Source: Acidimicrobiales bacterium (GTDB lineage Bacteria; Actinomycetota; Acidimicrobiia; Acidimicrobiales; Iamiaceae). Taken from it: DNA of 7,327 nt. The stretch spans positions 1 to 7,327 of the forward strand of contig JAGQSI010000091.1 in the NCBI GenBank assembly GCA_020439605.1, written 5' to 3'. The number at the start of each line of letters is the position of its first letter. Within the stretch, counting starts at the first letter, position 1. The notes under the pieces were generated by a model, which was not told the DNA's origin, made no database searches, and was given only the letters and a program-made list of their open reading frames with translations. Of the stretch, positions 1-6,130 are shown piece by piece. Position numbers and translations under genes: made by a program.

Positions 1-203
1 ATGAGCGATACCAGATGTATCGCTACAAACCAGATGGTCATGGCTGCCAGCCAACGATGGACGCTAAGAAGCCACTTTGGTCGTCTTTGATTGGGAAATG
101 CCTTGGCGGAAAAGACAATTCCCCAAAGCACCGACGCTGTCAACATCAGCCAAGCCACAAGACCCGAGGCCCGTGTCATGAACCACCATATTTGTCCGTT
201 CAT
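1..203 (-). CDS. Ferric-reductase-like transmembrane haem protein, N-terminal part (runs off left edge)
   Basis: The reading frame is open from the ATG at 203 to the window edge, giving 67 visible residues; the C-terminal part lies outside. The protein starts with an aromatic stretch (MNGQIWWFMTRASG) and a hydrophobic helix at about residues 8-33. A basic loop (PNQRRPK) follows, then a second helix containing H49 and H63, 14 residues apart. This layout matches the b-haem-ligating helices of the ferric reductase-like transmembrane domain, which passes electrons across the membrane. The start is chosen because its ATG overlaps the apbE stop as ATGA, suggesting translational coupling. A GGAG lies 8 bases upstream and an AGGAG directly abuts the ATG. 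Pairing with apbE is common in flavin-based envelope electron transfer. Whether an NAD- or FAD-binding reductase domain follows cannot be seen. The call rests on pattern recognition and the His spacing. Confidence 0.8.
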   Translation of the reverse strand, partial: MNGQIWWFMTRASGLVAWLMLTASVLWGIVFSAKAFPNQRRPKWLLSVHRWLAAMTIWFVAIHLVSL

Positions 204-1177
204 CTCCTGGGCTCCGCTCGCTCTTCGACTTCAACCGCTGTCTGAAAGTCCGGGGAAGCGAGAATCCGTCCATCTGAACAGTGGGCGACCAAACTCAAAC
301 CATGCGCCTCGCCATATGAGATGGCCTCATCAGAGCCCACCCCAAGCGCAGCCGTCGCATGAATCTCAGCTAGCCAACCATTTGGTGCTACCACCGTCAC
401 CGAGGTGAGATCGGTATCGGAACATCTAGCAGTCCTCGGATCTATCTGATGATGACGAAGCTCCCCTCCAACCCGCCAAGTCCGGGAGCGAGTGCTCGAG
501 GTCGCGACCCCACCACCATTTAGCGCCAAACGGCAATAGATCTGATCTCTCACTTCAGGATCCTCAACGTCGATCAACCAACCAGCCGCGTCCGGCGGCT
601 CCCCGTGGCAGGAAATGTCCCCTCCCACAGACACAAGAGCACCAGCCGCTCCAGACCCGATCAACATAGAAACCGCTAAATCCCCAGCAAGGCCTTTGCC
701 AATGCCTCCGGCATCGAGAACCAAGCCCGCTGGGACATTGACCGTGTTGTGGCGATAGTCCAGTTCGAGGTCAAACAGGCGCGACCCAACTGCGATCGTG
801 GGTGGAGATTGAACACTGACCTTGGTCGGATCCTCGATGCTGCACACGTAGCCCGCATCGGTGATGGCTCGCAGTTGAGTTGGGTCAAAGCGACCGCCGC
901 TGAACTGATAGCCATCTACCATCACTTCAAGCAGCGTCAAGGTGTAGGGATCGACTCTGGGGTATCCGCCTCCAGCCGCACCGAGTCGACTGATCACACT
1001 TATATCGCTGTCAGCACGAAAACGGGTCCATTTGCTCTCCAGGTGAGCCAATAGCGCCACCGCCTCACCCATGAGTTCATCTGAATCGACTCCAGGAGGC
1101 AGCGATGGATCCTCAAACACGGCAATGGCATGCACGCTGCTAGCCATAGCCCGCCACCGATGCTCAACGACTCGCAT
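200..1177 (-). CDS. apbE: FAD:protein FMN transferase (ApbE family)
   Basis: ApbE enzymes cleave FAD and attach FMN covalently to Thr/Ser of exported target proteins, using Mg2+. The 325-aa product shows the family blocks in order: SKWTRFRADSDIS (48-60), FDPT (97-100), LDAGGIGKGLAGD (154-166, the D-x-G-G-I-x-K-G flavin-binding block), GALVSVGGDI (179-188), GGVATSSTRSRTW (222-234), HHQIDPRTAR (242-251) and LAEIHATAALG (269-279). In the last block, the usual metal-binding Asp is Glu271, while Thr275 is retained. No signal peptide or lipobox is visible, so it is probably cytoplasmic or loosely placed at the membrane. The ATG at 1177 is preferred because the family begins just before the R-A-M block; GTG 1246 and ATG 1147 are alternatives. 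It overlaps the upstream gene by 14 bp and the downstream ferric-reductase gene by 4 bp, so it is the third gene of a four-gene operon. Confidence 0.9.
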   Translation of the reverse strand: MRVVEHRWRAMASSVHAIAVFEDPSLPPGVDSDELMGEAVALLAHLESKWTRFRADSDISVISRLGAAGGGYPRVDPYTLTLLEVMVDGYQFSGGRFDPTQLRAITDAGYVCSIEDPTKVSVQSPPTIAVGSRLFDLELDYRHNTVNVPAGLVLDAGGIGKGLAGDLAVSMLIGSGAAGALVSVGGDISCHGEPPDAAGWLIDVEDPEVRDQIYCRLALNGGGVATSSTRSRTWRVGGELRHHQIDPRTARCSDTDLTSVTVVAPNGWLAEIHATAALGVGSDEAISYGEAHGLSLVAHCSDGRILASPDFQTAVEVEERAEPRR

Positions 1178-1502
1178 TGGTTCTTGCCGTTGGGACCGGA
1201 GCTGGGGCTGAGTCCACTTGAACTGTTCGAACAACCGGCCGGGCACTGAGCATCACCTTTGATGGTTGCGTTGTGCTGACGGTACCTGCCGATGGTGGCG
1301 CGTACTGCGGCACCACCCGCACGGCGTTCGGCACAGACCCCGACGTGGTCGAAACCGGCTGAGACTGATTGGGGATGCTCGCAGCGTCGTGCCCCATAAA
1401 CCCAACCAGAGTGAACATGGTTGCGAGGCCCAGACCGGTCGCTGCCACCTTTGTGGCGACAGCCTCAGATCCCTTCTGGCGAGACTTGCGCTCAGTCATC
1501 AT
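1164..1502 (-). CDS. Small single-span membrane protein, unknown function
   Basis: I do not recognise a family. The 112-aa product has a short basic, polar N-terminus (TERKSRQKG), one hydrophobic segment at about residues 14-36 and then a roughly 75-residue tail rich in Pro, Ser, Thr, Val and Ala with no cysteine. It looks like an N-in protein with an extended, probably unstructured exported tail. The tail contains SAGTVSTT (71-78), which loosely resembles a flavinylation site but does not match the SGATxS/T consensus. The start lies in four consecutive ATG codons (1508, 1505, 1502, 1499). An AAGGA at 1514-1510 is 7 bases from the third, which I chose. The gene overlaps the acidic-tail gene by about 11 bp and apbE by 14 bp, so it is very likely co-translated with both. 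Coding status rests on this position and a sensible membrane topology. Confidence 0.7.
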   Translation of the reverse strand: MMTERKSRQKGSEAVATKVAATGLGLATMFTLVGFMGHDAASIPNQSQPVSTTSGSVPNAVRVVPQYAPPSAGTVSTTQPSKVMLSARPVVRTVQVDSAPAPVPTARTNASR

Positions 1503-2166
1503 CATCATGTCCTTCGTAATGCGATTCGTCGCCCTTGTCGTCGCCATGTTCGCCCTTGTCGTCGTCATGTTCGCCCTTGTCATCGTCATGGTCATCGCCG
1601 GAGCGGCTAGCCGTCGTCGAATTGCCGCTCGGCACCCGTTTCACCAATGGCTCATCAACCCTGGCCAGGATCGACCCATCCGCACCCAACGAAGCATCAA
1701 ACTCAAAGCTTCGCTTCCCGTTGGTAAATCCAACATGTAGCGATGAGCTCTTGGTCTGGGTCAGATTCCATGTCCATCCCGCGTTTGGTACCGCAGCCTT
1801 CAAAGTCAAAGAATCGCCATCGCGTACGACAGAAACTGTGCCAGCCACATCAACTACGAACTCTTGGACATGGACCGCACCTGACGGGGGAACCACCGTC
1901 GTCGAGCCGGCCGCCTCGAGCGGAGCGCCACCCGAACCAGTCGCTGGAACACTCACATCAACAAATTTGCTCGCGGACGCATTCAACTCATCTGCCGTAA
2001 CGTTTCCCACCTTCGCATCCCCAGCCGAACCAAGAATGCCAAGGTTGGCTCCAAAAGCAACCGATGCCGCAAGCGCCACCCCTACAACCGAGGTAATGGT
2101 CACCAAGCGTGTACGCCCCGTAAACCAGTGCGGCGACTTTGGACTTGGGATTGGGTTCGTATTCAT
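1492..2166 (-). CDS. Exported membrane-anchored protein with Asp/His-rich C-terminal tail
   Basis: This is the first gene of the minus-strand operon and encodes 224 aa. Residues 1-20 are polar and basic, and residues 21-45 form a hydrophobic signal anchor or uncleaved signal peptide. A Ser/Thr/Ala linker follows. Residues 98-172 look like a small beta-rich domain with alternating hydrophobic strands and the pattern AGTVSVVRDGDSLTL, then AGWTW. From 191 to 224 the sequence is extremely acidic: 15 Asp, 4 Glu and 5 His in 34 residues, with three DDK motifs, built from a 7-residue repeat. Such tails can bind divalent cations, but that is inference. No CXXCH haem motif or FMN-binding motif is present. 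A GGTGAG lies 3 bases before the ATG at 2166, rather close. The gene is divergent from the response regulator and is a probable target of that system. No named family is assigned. Confidence 0.8.
   Translation of the reverse strand: MNTNPIPSPKSPHWFTGRTRLVTITSVVGVALAASVAFGANLGILGSAGDAKVGNVTADELNASASKFVDVSVPATGSGGAPLEAAGSTTVVPPSGAVHVQEFVVDVAGTVSVVRDGDSLTLKAAVPNAGWTWNLTQTKSSSLHVGFTNGKRSFEFDASLGADGSILARVDEPLVKRVPSGNSTTASRSGDDHDDDKGEHDDDKGEHGDDKGDESHYEGHDDDD
1510..1514 (-). promoter_or_regulatory. Ribosome binding site deciding between four adjacent ATG starts
   Basis: AAGGA on the minus strand precedes four consecutive ATG codons at 1508, 1505, 1502 and 1499, with spacings of 1, 4, 7 and 10 bases. 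The third and fourth ATG are the best spaced. The site lies inside the last codons of the acidic-tail gene. Confidence 0.55.
1528..1589. repeat. 21-bp in-frame tandem repeat in the acidic-tail gene
   Basis: Two near-identical 21-bp units occupy 1548-1568 and 1569-1589, differing at one base; a diverged 20-bp copy lies at 1528-1547. On the coding (minus) strand they encode repeats of the form E-H-(D/G)-D-D-K-G. The length is a multiple of three, so gain or loss of a unit would preserve the frame. Confidence 0.85.
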
Positions 2167-2277
2167 GGTCTCACCGTAAGGACAGGTACCTAACGGCGTA
2201 GACAGGCGAAGGTAATGGTTTGGTAAGGATGGCTTCGAAGCGATCCCAAAGGGACCCAGATCGGGCAGACTCTCGCC
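2167..2277. promoter_or_regulatory. Divergent promoter/operator region between the flavin/haem operon and the two-component system
   Basis: These 111 bases separate two outward-facing start codons, so promoters for both directions must lie here unless transcripts start further away. Visible structure includes GACAGG twice, 20 bp apart (2181 and 2201), GTAAGGA twice (2176 and 2223), and GGTAA twice, 11 bp apart (2211 and 2222). No convincing -35/-10 pair for a housekeeping sigma factor stands out on either strand. TAGACA at 2199-2204 resembles a -35, but the only matching -10 (TAAGGA) is 19 bases away, which is long. Confidence 0.5.
2211..2232 (+). promoter_or_regulatory. Candidate operator: 11-bp-spaced direct repeat for the OmpR-type regulator
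   Basis: GGTAATGG (2211-2218) is followed at exactly 11 bp by GGTAAGGATGG (2222-2232). OmpR/PhoB-family winged-helix dimers usually bind head-to-tail half sites spaced about one helical turn, so this is a plausible site for the adjacent regulator. It lies 45 bp upstream of the regulator start codon. The assignment is inference from spacing alone. Confidence 0.3.
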
Positions 2278-2949
2278 ATGCGCATCTTGGTGGTAGAGGA
2301 CGACGCCTCCATAGCAGAACCACTACGAGAGGGGCTGCTTCGTGGCGGCTTCGAGGTGGACCTGGCCACAAACGCCGCGGAGGCGCTGCAAGCGACCCCA
2401 GCCGACCTTGTACTTCTCGATCTGGGCCTACCCGACCTAGACGGCAACGTTGTGTGCCAGCGTCTACGCGAGAAAAGCGATGTGCCGATCATCGTTGTGT
2501 CGGCACGAGGCGAAGAGATAGATCGAGTACTACTACTTGAACTCGGGGCAGATGACTACGTTGTCAAACCATTCGGACTGCGCGAACTCATAGCACGGAT
2601 TCATGCAATTTCACGGCGGGCCAGGGCGCTCGATCCCCGGCCTAATCAAGACCTGACACTGGGCTCGCTACACATAAACCAAAGAACCCGTGAAGTCCTT
2701 TTCGACGGCCGCACAATAGAGCTCACACCACGCGAATATGACCTTCTCGTGTACCTCGCCCAGGAGCCTGGAACGGTTAGAACCCGCGACGAAATCATCC
2801 GGTCCGTGTGGGACGAACACTGGTGGGGACCAACCAAAACCCTCGATGTCCACATCGCTTCTCTACGCAAGAAGCTTTCCGCAGAGCTAATACAGACTGT
2901 TCGCTCAGTCGGATATCGACTGTTGGACCCGACAGAACCAACCACATGA
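2278..2949 (+). CDS. OmpR/PhoB-family response regulator
   Basis: The 223-aa product is a typical two-domain regulator of normal length. The receiver domain (about 1-115) has the acidic cluster E7-D8-D9, the phospho-acceptor D48 in LVLLDLGLPDLDG, S75 at the Thr/Ser switch position, and K97 in VKPFG. The C-terminal winged-helix domain (about 126-217) has LTPREYDLLVYL, the recognition-helix region (TKTLDVHIASLRKKL) and the wing TVRSVGYRL. It is predicted to be phosphorylated by the kinase encoded immediately downstream and then to bind DNA as a dimer. Start choice is clear because MRILVVEDD is the canonical beginning, although no good Shine-Dalgarno precedes it. Its stop overlaps the kinase start as ATGA. 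It is divergent from the ApbE/ferric-reductase operon, the most obvious candidate target. The signal sensed is unknown. Confidence 0.95.
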   Translation: MRILVVEDDASIAEPLREGLLRGGFEVDLATNAAEALQATPADLVLLDLGLPDLDGNVVCQRLREKSDVPIIVVSARGEEIDRVLLLELGADDYVVKPFGLRELIARIHAISRRARALDPRPNQDLTLGSLHINQRTREVLFDGRTIELTPREYDLLVYLAQEPGTVRTRDEIIRSVWDEHWWGPTKTLDVHIASLRKKLSAELIQTVRSVGYRLLDPTEPTT

Positions 2950-4394
2950 CCAGGCGCCTTCTGCTCAGCTACCTCGGGGTAACCGTGGTGGTGCTGGCCC
3001 TTCTCGAAATCCCATTCGGGATCTTCTACGCACAACGAGAATTGGACCGCCTCACAGCAGCCGTTGACCGCGATGGCTCGGTGTTAGCAGCACTTTATGA
3101 AGACGCCCTCGAAGCCTCGGCTACACCGGATCCAACACCAGCCAAACGCTACGCACAAAGAACCGGTGCCCATGTGGTGATAGTCGACATCGACGGGATC
3201 TCAGTGGTTGACACTAATCGTCGTACACGACGGGACTTCTCCACCCGTCCAGAGATAGTCAGCGCGTTACAAGGCAAGCGATCCACCGGCATCAGGACCT
3301 CACACACGCTCGGAACAAAACTTCTGTACGTCGCCATTCCCATCGAGTCCGGAGGCAAAGTTCACGGAGCTCTTCGCATCACTCTCGAAACCCGTGACAT
3401 TGATGCTCAGATCAGCCAGTTCTGGTGGAGACTCGCAGCAATTGCAGCCGTAGTAATCGTCACCGTCTGTATCCTTGGATCGATCGCCGCACGATCTATC
3501 TCGCTTCCAATAAGGCGCCTGAACGACGCTGCAAGACGTTACGGCCAAGGCGATCTAGACACCCCTCCACCAACCGACCATGGGCCGCCTGAGGTGCGAG
3601 AACTTGCAACCTCGATGTCTGCGATGGCCACCAACCTGGCACTGATGATCGACGAACAGCGGGCCTTCGTGGCCGATGCAAGCCATCAGCTGCGCACGCC
3701 GCTAACAGCCATGAGGCTTCGACTTGAGAACCTTCAAGAGGACCTCAACGTCGCAGAACGCAACGAAGTTGATTTCTGCATGGACGAGATCGACCGCCTA
3801 TCGATACTCGTCAAAGATCTACTTCAGATGGCAAAGGCTGACCGGCCTAGTGCGATTGAAATACAGAACCTCTCAGAGATCGCAGCCCAGCGAGTAGAGC
3901 TGTGGGCCGCGGTGGCCGACTCCAGCCAGGTTTCCATCGTGCTTGAAGACACTGACAAACGTCTCATGTGTGTGGCCGTTGGCGGAGCAGTGGAACAGAT
4001 AATCGACAATCTCCTCGACAACGCCATAGGGCACAGCCCCCAAGGGACGTCAGTGCGAATCCATCTGTCGGGGGGCCGGAGTACAGGTGCGAGTGCGGGT
4101 GGAGGCGCGAGTGCGGGTGTGGGCCGAGCAATGCGGAACGACCCACTCTCGACTGACTGTGCAGAGTTCGTGACTCTCACCATCAGCGACCAAGGACCGG
4201 GGCTCAGCGACGACGACAAGACCAAAGCTCTTCGAAGGTTCTGGCGAGCCAACCATTCCAGGCCAGGTAGCGGACTAGGCCTATCGATAGTGGACGAACT
4301 CGCAACATCCTCGGGCGGAAGGATCCACCTGAGCGACAACGCAGGCGGCGGGCTCTCGGTAACAATCCAACTGAAGTCTCATAGGGATCAGTAG
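2946..4394 (+). CDS. Membrane sensor histidine kinase (HAMP, HisKA, HATPase_c)
   Basis: The 482-aa product is the partner of the upstream regulator, starting in an ATGA overlap with it. It has a transmembrane helix at about 5-28 and an extracytoplasmic region at about 29-160 whose second half (HVVIVDIDGISVVDT to YVAIPI) resembles a small Cache/PDC-like sensor fold. A second helix (162-182) and a HAMP linker (about 183-235) follow. The dimerisation helix contains H247 in DASHQLRTPLTA. The ATPase domain has N355 and N359 in the N box, DQGPGL (415-420) and GSGLGLS (441-447). Between the N box and DQGPGL, about residues 376-404 form an unusual Gly/Ala/Ser-rich insert containing a tandem repeat. 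All catalytic motifs are intact, so the insert is probably a tolerated loop. The ligand cannot be deduced; control of envelope redox or metal functions is suggested only by the neighbouring operon. Confidence 0.93.
   Translation: MTRRLLLSYLGVTVVVLALLEIPFGIFYAQRELDRLTAAVDRDGSVLAALYEDALEASATPDPTPAKRYAQRTGAHVVIVDIDGISVVDTNRRTRRDFSTRPEIVSALQGKRSTGIRTSHTLGTKLLYVAIPIESGGKVHGALRITLETRDIDAQISQFWWRLAAIAAVVIVTVCILGSIAARSISLPIRRLNDAARRYGQGDLDTPPPTDHGPPEVRELATSMSAMATNLALMIDEQRAFVADASHQLRTPLTAMRLRLENLQEDLNVAERNEVDFCMDEIDRLSILVKDLLQMAKADRPSAIEIQNLSEIAAQRVELWAAVADSSQVSIVLEDTDKRLMCVAVGGAVEQIIDNLLDNAIGHSPQGTSVRIHLSGGRSTGASAGGGASAGVGRAMRNDPLSTDCAEFVTLTISDQGPGLSDDDKTKALRRFWRANHSRPGSGLGLSIVDELATSSGGRIHLSDNAGGGLSVTIQLKSHRDQ
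4086..4121. repeat. 18-bp in-frame tandem repeat within the kinase ATP-binding domain
   Basis: Two units, 4086-4103 and 4104-4121, match at 15 of 18 bases around a shared GCGAGTGCGGGTG core. They encode GASAGG and GASAGV, residues 381-392 of the kinase, in a flexible insert between the N box and the DxGxG motif. Confidence 0.85.
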
Positions 4395-4430
4395 CCGTAC
4401 ACGGGTAGCTGCGTTCCACAGTGCAACCCT

Positions 4431-4436
4431 TAGCAT
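4431..4436 (+). promoter_or_regulatory. Possible -10 element for a leaderless ggt transcript
   Basis: TAGCAT fits the actinobacterial TANNNT -10 pattern and ends 7 bases before the ATG at 4444, the spacing expected if transcription starts at the A of the start codon. No matching -35 is visible, and the kinase-ggt gap is only 49 bp, so read-through from the two-component operon is equally possible. Confidence 0.3.
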
Positions 4437-4443
4437 TGCCCAA

Positions 4444-6120
4444 ATGACTGGAAATGGCTCCGCCGACCAACCCGGACCGGGAGAAGTAGGCGGCATGGTC
4501 GCTAGCGGGTCCGGCGCAGTCGGGACCGTCGCTAGTGGCGTGGTCGCTGGCGGAACCGTCGCTGCTGGGCACAGCGCAGCGGCAGATGCTGCGGCTCGCA
4601 TTCTCGAACTCGGCGGCAACGCCTTCGACGCAGTTCTGGCCGCGGGGTTCGCATCGGTCGTGTGCGAACCCGGTTTCACCAGTTTGGGCGGAGGCGGGTT
4701 CTTGTTGGCCCGCTCGGTGGAGCACGGCGACACTCTGTTCGACTTCTTCGTGGACACCCCCGGGCGAGGACTAAACGGCGACGTTCTCGAGCCAGTGTTT
4801 GAGGAGGTCGTGGTCAACTTCGCCGCCGCAGACCAGGTGTTTCACTGTGGTCCAGGCTCGGTGGCAGTGCCGGGCATACTCGCCGGCTACCTGCACGTTC
4901 ACTCCCGGCTCGCCACATTGCCCCTCCGGGAAATTCTGGCGCCGGCCATCGAGTTGGCAACTAGCGGGGTGGCGGTTTCGCCCACCCAGGCCGTGGACTT
5001 TCAACTGCTGTCGCCCATCCTCGCCCGCACCGAAGCCAGCCGCTCGATCTTCTTCCCCACAGGCACGCTCCTCGCCGAAGGAGACATCCTGCACAACCCT
5101 GACCTCGGGGCGTTTCTCGATCAGCTCGGCGGCGCTTCGCCCGAGACGTTCTATCGGGGCGAAATGGCACGCCGGTTTGTGGAACAGATCCGCTCAGGCG
5201 GCGGGCTCATCACCTTGGAGGACCTGGCGCGGTACCGAGTGATCGAACGCAAACCGCTAGCCGTGCCCTATCGGGGGCGCACCTTGATGACCAATCCCCC
5301 GCCCACCTTCGGAGGAGCACTGTTGGGCCTGGCACTTCGCAGGGTTCAGGAGACCGTAGGGGGATCCGACGAACTTGGCCCGACCGGCCCAGCCAACCGG
5401 GCCGCCGTGGCTGACATGACCGACCCCGTTGCCCGGGCCGCTGTGCTCGGCGCAGCAATGCAGTCCGTGGACCGCGACCGTGCCGGCGGACACCCAGACG
5501 TCCTTGCTGCGCTAGCTGGGGACCTCGGAGATGATCCGCTTGCCCGCCCCGTTGCCACCCGTGGCACTACTCACGTGACCGTCACCGACTCGTTCGGAAA
5601 CGTTGCGTCGATGACCACCTCCAACGGCGAATGCTCGGGAGACGTCATCTCCGGCACCGGGATCACCTGCAACAACATGCTCGGAGAAGACGACCTGCAT
5701 CCCGACGGCTTCCATGCTGCACCCGCAGGTGAGCGGGTTGCGTCCATGATGTCGCCATCGATCGTGGTCGGGGCCTCGGGCGACGCTCTATTGGCCCTCG
5801 GCAGTGGCGGCTCTAAACGGATTCGCTCCGCTTTGCTACAGGTGTTGGTGGCCGTGCTCGACGGTGGTGTCGGGCTGCAGGACGCTGTGGATGCACCCCG
5901 GTTCCACTGGAACGAGGACCGCTTCGAGGTTGAACCCGGCCTGAGCGAAGACGTGCTCGACGCCCTTGGTCAGGTTGGTCCCGTCAACGAGTGGCCATCG
6001 AAGTCCATGTACTTCGGAGGCGTCCACGCCATTGGGTTGGGTCAGGGCGAGGTAGGTCAGGGCGGGGCTGGCGATGCTCGCCGAGGCGGAGCCGTTCGCC
6101 ATGTTCCCCGCAGGGGCTGA
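4444..6120 (+). CDS. ggt: Gamma-glutamyltransferase-family Ntn hydrolase
   Basis: Members of this family hydrolyse or transfer gamma-glutamyl groups (for example from glutathione) and self-cleave into two subunits at a conserved Thr. The 558-aa product has the N-terminal signature ARILELGGNAFDAVLAAG, then VCEPGFTSLGGGGFLL (73-88) and GPGSVAVPG (136-144). The processing site RGTTHVTVTD has T375 as predicted nucleophile, followed by GTGITCNNMLGEDDL, MMSPSIVV and LGSGGSKRIRSALLQVL. Aligned by eye with E. coli GGT, the substrate-carboxylate Arg in the DFRE motif is not evident (DTPG here), and the second Ser of SSMSP is Met435. Substrate range may therefore differ. No signal peptide is visible, so it is probably cytoplasmic. 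ATG 4444 fits a leaderless start; ATG 4495, after GGGAG, is a good alternative (541 aa). Both termini carry 15-bp repeats. It lies 49 bp after the kinase. Confidence 0.9.
   Translation: MTGNGSADQPGPGEVGGMVASGSGAVGTVASGVVAGGTVAAGHSAAADAAARILELGGNAFDAVLAAGFASVVCEPGFTSLGGGGFLLARSVEHGDTLFDFFVDTPGRGLNGDVLEPVFEEVVVNFAAADQVFHCGPGSVAVPGILAGYLHVHSRLATLPLREILAPAIELATSGVAVSPTQAVDFQLLSPILARTEASRSIFFPTGTLLAEGDILHNPDLGAFLDQLGGASPETFYRGEMARRFVEQIRSGGGLITLEDLARYRVIERKPLAVPYRGRTLMTNPPPTFGGALLGLALRRVQETVGGSDELGPTGPANRAAVADMTDPVARAAVLGAAMQSVDRDRAGGHPDVLAALAGDLGDDPLARPVATRGTTHVTVTDSFGNVASMTTSNGECSGDVISGTGITCNNMLGEDDLHPDGFHAAPAGERVASMMSPSIVVGASGDALLALGSGGSKRIRSALLQVLVAVLDGGVGLQDAVDAPRFHWNEDRFEVEPGLSEDVLDALGQVGPVNEWPSKSMYFGGVHAIGLGQGEVGQGGAGDARRGGAVRHVPRRG
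4498..4572. repeat. Five degenerate 15-bp tandem units at the ggt 5' end
   Basis: Five consecutive 15-base units start at 4498, 4513, 4528, 4543 and 4558; four begin GTCGCT. They encode VASGS, GAVGT, VASGV, VAGGT and VAAGH. Only the last unit aligns with the normal family N-terminus, so the others look like duplications of it. Confidence 0.75.
6040..6064. repeat. 15-bp-period direct repeat near the ggt 3' end
   Basis: GGTCAGGGCG occurs at 6040-6049 and again at 6055-6064, a 15-base period. It encodes GQGEV then GQGGA (residues 533-542) in the Gly-rich segment just before the family's usual GDxRRGGA ending. Confidence 0.75.
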
Positions 6121-6130
6121 TCGCCCGGGT

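Noticed and set aside
1503..1595. Extension of the small membrane protein to an upstream ATG, giving a Met/Thr/Arg-rich N-terminus.
   Set aside because: That segment is the acidic repeat read in a shifted frame (MTMTMTRANMTTTRANM), with no independent sign of coding; AAGGA at 1514-1510 supports starting at the ATG run.
1369..1740. Plus-strand open frame whose product looks like a strongly hydrophobic membrane helix (LVVAMFALVVVMFALVIVM).
   Set aside because: It is the antisense of the GAC/GAT-rich acidic tail: Asp/Glu/His codons read backwards give Val, Ile, Met and Leu. It overlaps two well-supported minus-strand genes.
2808..2945. 46-codon upstream extension of the histidine kinase frame.
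   Set aside because: It lies inside the response regulator gene in another frame, and the ATG at 2946 overlaps the regulator stop and is followed directly by the first membrane helix.
3824..4339. Minus-strand open frame of 171 codons opposite the kinase ATPase domain.
   Set aside because: It is antisense to intact kinase motifs and its product is low-complexity Pro/Ser/Leu.
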